From positions 124,001 to 188,000 of the forward strand of contig NZ_BAXZ01000018.1 of the NCBI RefSeq assembly GCF_000684975.1: a stretch of 64,000 nt of DNA. The letters run 5' to 3'. Numbering within the stretch: position 1 is the first letter of the stretch; each line of letters starts with the position of its first letter. The notes beneath the pieces are model-generated. The model did no database searches. It saw only the letters and a list, made by a program, of their open reading frames with translations, and was not told the origin of the DNA. Both the position numbers and the translations under genes were made by a program. Below, piece by piece: positions 63,399 through 64,000 of this stretch. The stretch comes from Paraburkholderia acidipaludis NBRC 101816 (GTDB taxonomy: Bacteria > Pseudomonadota > Gammaproteobacteria > Burkholderiales > Burkholderiaceae).

Positions 63399-63972
63399 AC
63401 TTCTTGTCGTCGCCCTCAGGCGCGCTTTGCGCGGTCGGCTTGAACGGGAACGTGCTGAACATCGACTTCGCCTGGTTCTGCATCTGCTCCTGCATCTGCA
63501 CGAACATGTTCTTCGACTGCTCGATGTAGCTCGTCATCATGCCCTGCATCATCGGCGCCTGCATGTTCATGAACTGCGTCCAGACCTCGGGATTCATCGC
63601 GTTGCCTTCGTAAAGGCTCTTCGACTGGTCCGCGAGCTTGTTCTGGATGTCGATGAAGGCCTGGATGTTCTTTTCCAGGTAGGTGCCCATCATCCCCTGC
63701 ATCGCGTGGCCGTAGAAGCGGATGATCTGCGACAGCATCGACGACGAGAACATCGGCAAACCGCCGCTTTCCTCTTCCAGAATGATCTGCAGCAGGATGC
63801 TGCGCGTCAGATCCTCATTGGTCTTCGCGTCGATGACCTTGAACTCCTCCTGATCGAGCACGAGCTGCTTCACATCCGTCAACGTGATGTAGGTGCTCGT
63901 CTCCGTGTCGTACAGCCGACGGTTCGGATACTTCTTGATCAGTCGTTCGGCGGTTTTCTTTGTAGTCGTCAT
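63397..63972 (-). CDS. phaR: Polyhydroxyalkanoate synthesis repressor PhaR
   Basis: 191 residues, likely complete, since the ATG at 63972 gives the standard start. PhaR binds PHB granules and DNA and represses phasin genes. The N-terminal PHB/PHA-accumulation regulator domain (IKKYPNRRLYDTETSTYITLTDVKQLVLDQEEFKVIDAKTNEDLTRSILLQIILEEE) and the C-terminal accumulation region (Met/Gln-rich MMQGMMTSYIEQSKNMFVQMQEQMQ) are present. Neighbouring pha genes lie outside the window. Confidence 0.95.
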   Translation of the reverse strand: MTTTKKTAERLIKKYPNRRLYDTETSTYITLTDVKQLVLDQEEFKVIDAKTNEDLTRSILLQIILEEESGGLPMFSSSMLSQIIRFYGHAMQGMMGTYLEKNIQAFIDIQNKLADQSKSLYEGNAMNPEVWTQFMNMQAPMMQGMMTSYIEQSKNMFVQMQEQMQNQAKSMFSTFPFKPTAQSAPEGDDKK

Positions 63973-64000
63973 ATGTCGCCCTTGTTCGTCCGGCCAACCC

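Overview
The window is chromosomal DNA from a high-GC beta-proteobacterium of the family Burkholderiaceae (Burkholderia in the broad sense: Paraburkholderia, Caballeronia or a close relative; the genus cannot be fixed from this sequence alone). Support comes from the order tig-clpP-clpX-lon-hupB-tRNA-Val-tRNA-Asp-ppiD, a PhaR regulator of polyhydroxyalkanoate metabolism, an OmpR/EnvZ pair followed by an AhpC-type peroxiredoxin, and the GC-rich codon use throughout. Almost all of it is dense core genome. I see no rRNA operon, CRISPR array, insertion sequence, integrase or prophage.

Layout. 1-2023: end of msrB, then yciB-bolA and a secreted parvulin, closed by a terminator. 2074-3971: a small toxin cassette (class II Fic protein with palindromic operators over its start, plus a VapBC-type pair) sitting between two terminators and inserted beside purL. 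4019-14971: purL, a DadA-like oxidase, nnr, pgi, and the divergent ybbA/tesA pair. 15093-24847: a small lipoprotein, ppiD, two tRNAs, HU, and the lon-clpX-clpP-tig protein-quality block read on the minus strand. 25346-29872: glycerate kinase, a MarR regulator, an AlkD-like HEAT protein, a WYL regulator, an NTF2-like protein and tRNA-Leu. 30174-34438: a squalene/phytoene-synthase-like protein with eroded catalytic motifs and a DUF1501/DUF1800 export pair with a small secreted protein. 34666-37371: ompR-envZ-ahpC. 37368-45001: an acyltransferase, ispDF divergent from mfd, and argE. 45028-51823: a serine/threonine dehydratase-like enzyme, mscL, and a three-gene two-component cluster. 51820-63972: AsmA-like protein, FetAB-type ABC pair, a stand-alone LigD polymerase-domain protein, serB, metC, a PfkB sugar kinase with rimO, and phaR.

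How the parts fit. Most units are housekeeping: proteostasis (trigger factor, ClpXP, Lon, PpiD), purine, isoprenoid, serine, arginine and methionine metabolism, metabolite repair, transcription-coupled repair and envelope control. The least explained parts are (i) two identical 16-bp sequences flanking the WYL regulator, one lying across its own stop codon, each pointing at a neighbouring gene; (ii) duplicated 27-bp palindromes at the fic start codon; (iii) interlocked hairpins before argE and a palindrome enclosing a TATAAT box between ispD and mfd; (iv) the degenerate squalene/phytoene synthase homologue; and (v) the DUF1501/DUF1800 cluster. Functional names rest on motif and family recognition by eye; no database search was run.
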